From the NCBI GenBank assembly GCA_965226925.1, contig CBDDEN010000011.1:62001-126000 (forward strand): a stretch of DNA of 64,000 nt. The letters run 5' to 3'. The notes below the pieces were generated by a model that saw only the letters and a program-made list of their open reading frames with translations, made no database searches and had not been told where the DNA came from. This stretch comes from CBDDCX01 sp965226925 (GTDB lineage Bacteria; Gemmatimonadota; Gemmatimonadetes; Longimicrobiales; Gaopeijiaceae). The position numbers were made by a program, and so were the translations under genes. The first letter of the stretch is position 1; every line of letters begins with the position of its first letter. This document shows, one piece after another, positions 61,920-64,000 of the stretch.

Positions 61920-64000
61920 ATGCACCTTCCCAGAGGCAGCACCCTCGGATCGTACCGGATCGAAGAGTTCGTGGCGGCCGGTGGGATGGGGGACATCTAC
62001 AAGGCTCGCCATGCGGACCTCGAACGCTGGGTAGCGATCAAGATCGTCGGTGAGAAGGTCACCGATAAGGATACGCTCGAGCGCTTCCGGCGCGAGGCCA
62101 GGTCGGCGTCGAGGCTCGAGCATCCTCACATCTGTCGTGTGTACGACTTCCGAGAGGAAGACGACCGGGCATTCCTGGTGTTGGAGTATCTCGAGGGGGA
62201 AACCCTGGCGGAGCGCATCACTCGGGATCGGCTCAACCCGGTAGAGGCGCTCCGTCTCGGGGCCGAAGTCGCCGAAGCCCTCGATCACGCCCACCGCCAC
62301 GGTCTGGTGCATCGCGACCTCAAGCCCGCCAACGTGATGCTTACAGAATCCGGAGCGAAGGTGTTGGACTTCGGTATCGCCAAGAGGCACGGCCCGTCCG
62401 CGGTCCAGTTGGAATCGGACGGGGAGCAGGAGGATCTACACAACCGGACACTCACCCGTGAAGGCGCCATTGTCGGGACCCTGCCTTACATGGCGCCAGA
62501 ACAGGTTGCCGAGGGGGACACCGACGCCCGAACCGACGTTCATGCCATCGGTGTGCTCCTGTACGAAGCGCTCACGGGCCGAAATCCCTTCGAGAGTCGC
62601 ACACAGGCCGTTCTTGCAGTTTCGATTCTCCGAGACTCGCCCCAGAGCCTTCAGGAGGTGGCGCCCGGGACGCCGGCTCGGCTCGCTCGGGCGGTTCACC
62701 GGTGCTTGGAGAAGTCTCCTGACGATCGGTGGCCTTCGGCCGGGGATCTGGCGAAGGAGCTTCGGGCGATCTCGGGGACGCCGAGGAAGGGGGGGCTCCA
62801 TCGGCTTACCAGAGCGGTGATCGTCGGCCTCATGCTGATCCTCTTGGCCTACGGCGCGTATCAGGGTGGGGCTCGCCGAGAGGTCCGTTCGGCGTACAAC
62901 GGTCCGGACCTGAACTCGATCGCGGTGCTGCCGCTCGAGGATCGATCGACGAGCCAGCGGTATGCCAACCTCGGCCTGGTCCTGGCGGATCTGCTCATCG
63001 ATGCCTTCTATCCGATCGAGAGTCTCTCCGTGGTCTCGTCCCAGGCGACAAGGCCCTACGCTCGTGACATCGCGATGGACAGTGTCGGGACCGCGCTCGG
63101 GGTCGGGACGATCGTGAGCGGGTACATCGAAGAGACCGACGACAGCTTGCGCGTGGCCGTCCGCTTGATCGAGGCCCAGAGTGGTCGGCCGATCGGGGAC
63201 GCGATTGCCGTCACCGGTCCCCTCGACGACGAGGCCAGGCTGCGGGCGGCGATCATCGACCGGGTTGCGCGGGACTTGAGGCGGCAGTTGGGTGACCATG
63301 TGACCCGAGTGCGGTGGCTCAGCGAGCCGGGAAGCCCGGAGGCCTGGGAGTTGGTCGAGGCGGCGGAAACACGGAAGCAACTGTCGGAAGAGGCGAGCCT
63401 ACGGGGTGACTTTGCCACGGCGCGACAGTTGCTGGTTACCGCGGATTCGCTGGCGGCGGTGGCCGAGCGTACCGCGTCATCTTGGGTCGAGCCGACTCTT
63501 CTCCGCGGCTGGCTGGCCTTTTCCATGGGGAGGAATGCCGAGGCGGAGGGTGCCCTCCGCGATGCCGATGGCGCTGCAATGCGTTTGGTCACTCCGCAGG
63601 AGTTCTGGCGGGTCGGTGTCGCGCACGCCGATGAGGTGCTGGACAAGGCCCCGACGGATGCCAGGGGCCTCGAGCTCCGAGGCGCGCTGCGCCTAGTGTC
63701 GTGGGACTACCAGGGCGGTGACCCGAGCGACAGCCTGTTCATGGCCGCTGAGAGCGATCTGGCGGAAGCGACGGCGGTTCGGCCTGCGTTGCCTCGGGCA
63801 TGGATGTACTGGTCGCTCGTCCACCGCTTCAAGGGCCAGCTCGAAGAGGCGGCTCTCGCTGCTCTGAGATCCATCGAGTCGGACGCATACGTCGAGCAGG
63901 GCGGGCTCGCGCTTGGCGCCAGGTTCTTCGACCTCCTCCAGAAAGGAGACCGTGACGGAGCCAGAATCGTCTGTGAAACGGGGCGAGCACAGTTTCCGGA
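61920..64000 (+). CDS. Ser/Thr protein kinase with TolB-like domain (runs off the right edge)
   Basis: About 693 residues visible, no stop before 64000. It starts MHLPRGSTLGSYRIEEFVAA with the G-loop AAGGMGDIYKAR. The kinase motifs are AIKIVGEK (Lys), GLVHRDLKPANVML (catalytic Asp), LDFGIAKR (DFG) and GTLPYMAPEQVAEG. After about residue 290 a membrane helix (VIVGLMLILLAYGAYQGGAR) is followed by an extracytoplasmic TolB-like domain (LNSIAVLPLEDRSTSQRYAN) and a helical, TPR-type tail. It probably transmits a signal from the periplasmic domain. Such kinases are frequent in Gemmatimonadota. Confidence 0.88.
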   Translation, partial: MHLPRGSTLGSYRIEEFVAAGGMGDIYKARHADLERWVAIKIVGEKVTDKDTLERFRREARSASRLEHPHICRVYDFREEDDRAFLVLEYLEGETLAERITRDRLNPVEALRLGAEVAEALDHAHRHGLVHRDLKPANVMLTESGAKVLDFGIAKRHGPSAVQLESDGEQEDLHNRTLTREGAIVGTLPYMAPEQVAEGDTDARTDVHAIGVLLYEALTGRNPFESRTQAVLAVSILRDSPQSLQEVAPGTPARLARAVHRCLEKSPDDRWPSAGDLAKELRAISGTPRKGGLHRLTRAVIVGLMLILLAYGAYQGGARREVRSAYNGPDLNSIAVLPLEDRSTSQRYANLGLVLADLLIDAFYPIESLSVVSSQATRPYARDIAMDSVGTALGVGTIVSGYIEETDDSLRVAVRLIEAQSGRPIGDAIAVTGPLDDEARLRAAIIDRVARDLRRQLGDHVTRVRWLSEPGSPEAWELVEAAETRKQLSEEASLRGDFATARQLLVTADSLAAVAERTASSWVEPTLLRGWLAFSMGRNAEAEGALRDADGAAMRLVTPQEFWRVGVAHADEVLDKAPTDARGLELRGALRLVSWDYQGGDPSDSLFMAAESDLAEATAVRPALPRAWMYWSLVHRFKGQLEEAALAALRSIESDAYVEQGGLALGARFFDLLQKGDRDGARIVCETGRAQFP

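Noticed and set aside
1..64000. CRISPR array or prophage
   Set aside because: No regular direct repeats with spacers, and no integrase, capsid or terminase genes. The only tandem repeat is the 99-bp duplication.

Overview
The window is GC-rich and gene-dense and comes from a Gram-negative bacterium with an LPS-type outer membrane. The gene content fits Gemmatimonadota, probably an environmental lineage: an ADOP-type permease, a VPS10/BNR exoprotein, a peptidase/beta-propeller/barrel fusion, a DUF5683 protein, and a Ser/Thr kinase with a TolB-like domain plus tail. This placement is inferred from gene content; there is no rRNA in the window. The only RNA gene I can support is a selenocysteine tRNA.

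Layout. (1) 0-14.8 kb, minus strand: the start of an ADOP permease runs off the left edge. Upstream of it lies a nearly gap-free chain of overlapping genes transcribed leftward: two lipoproteins (one LptE-like), an Mrp-type cation/proton antiporter locus (E-F-G-D/E-B-C plus three antiporter-type subunits and one small membrane protein), then hemC, rfaE2, rph (apparently frameshifted), rdgB, DUF971, hldD and a PEGA/WD40 protein. (2) 14.9-25.4 kb: an LpxH-like phosphatase on the plus strand, then minus-strand genes for DUF5683, a secreted protein, tRNA-Sec with a good promoter, a VPS10-like exoprotein, RidA, the heptose kinase rfaE1, a D-threonine-aldolase-fold enzyme, a TlpA-like thioredoxin and a BNR lipoprotein. 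(3) 25.7-37.8 kb: a large HExxH-protease/propeller/barrel protein, the mlaE-mlaF-mlaD lipid-transport operon, a decayed M20 peptidase, a dienelactone hydrolase, a CarboxypepD_reg protein and an M14 peptidase cut short by an amber stop. (4) 37.9-47 kb: an AddB-AddA-like helicase/nuclease pair, a membrane histidine kinase and an MscS channel. (5) 47-52.3 kb: glnA behind a leader that holds a strong promoter, an intrinsic terminator and a possible leader peptide; lspA; DUF1028; a membrane protein; a GNAT and a DUF1905/YdeI protein. (6) 52.5-61.3 kb: a decayed IS3-like transposase, then a type IV pilus/type II secretion-like island of two convergent operons. It contains a broken pseudopilin with a 99-bp tandem duplication, three minor pseudopilins, a GspF/PilC protein, a GspE ATPase fused to a response-regulator receiver domain, another pseudopilin and two single-TM proteins that look related. 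(7) 61.9-64 kb: the start of a Ser/Thr kinase with a TolB-like domain.

A common theme is envelope building: heptose synthesis (hldD, rfaE1, rfaE2), LPS handling (LptE-like, LpxH-like), phospholipid transport (MlaDEF), lipoprotein maturation (LspA), and secreted peptidases and propeller proteins. Several genes carry one clear lesion each (rph, M14, GspH, M20, the 57.3-kb ORF). Some of these could be assembly errors and should be checked against reads.
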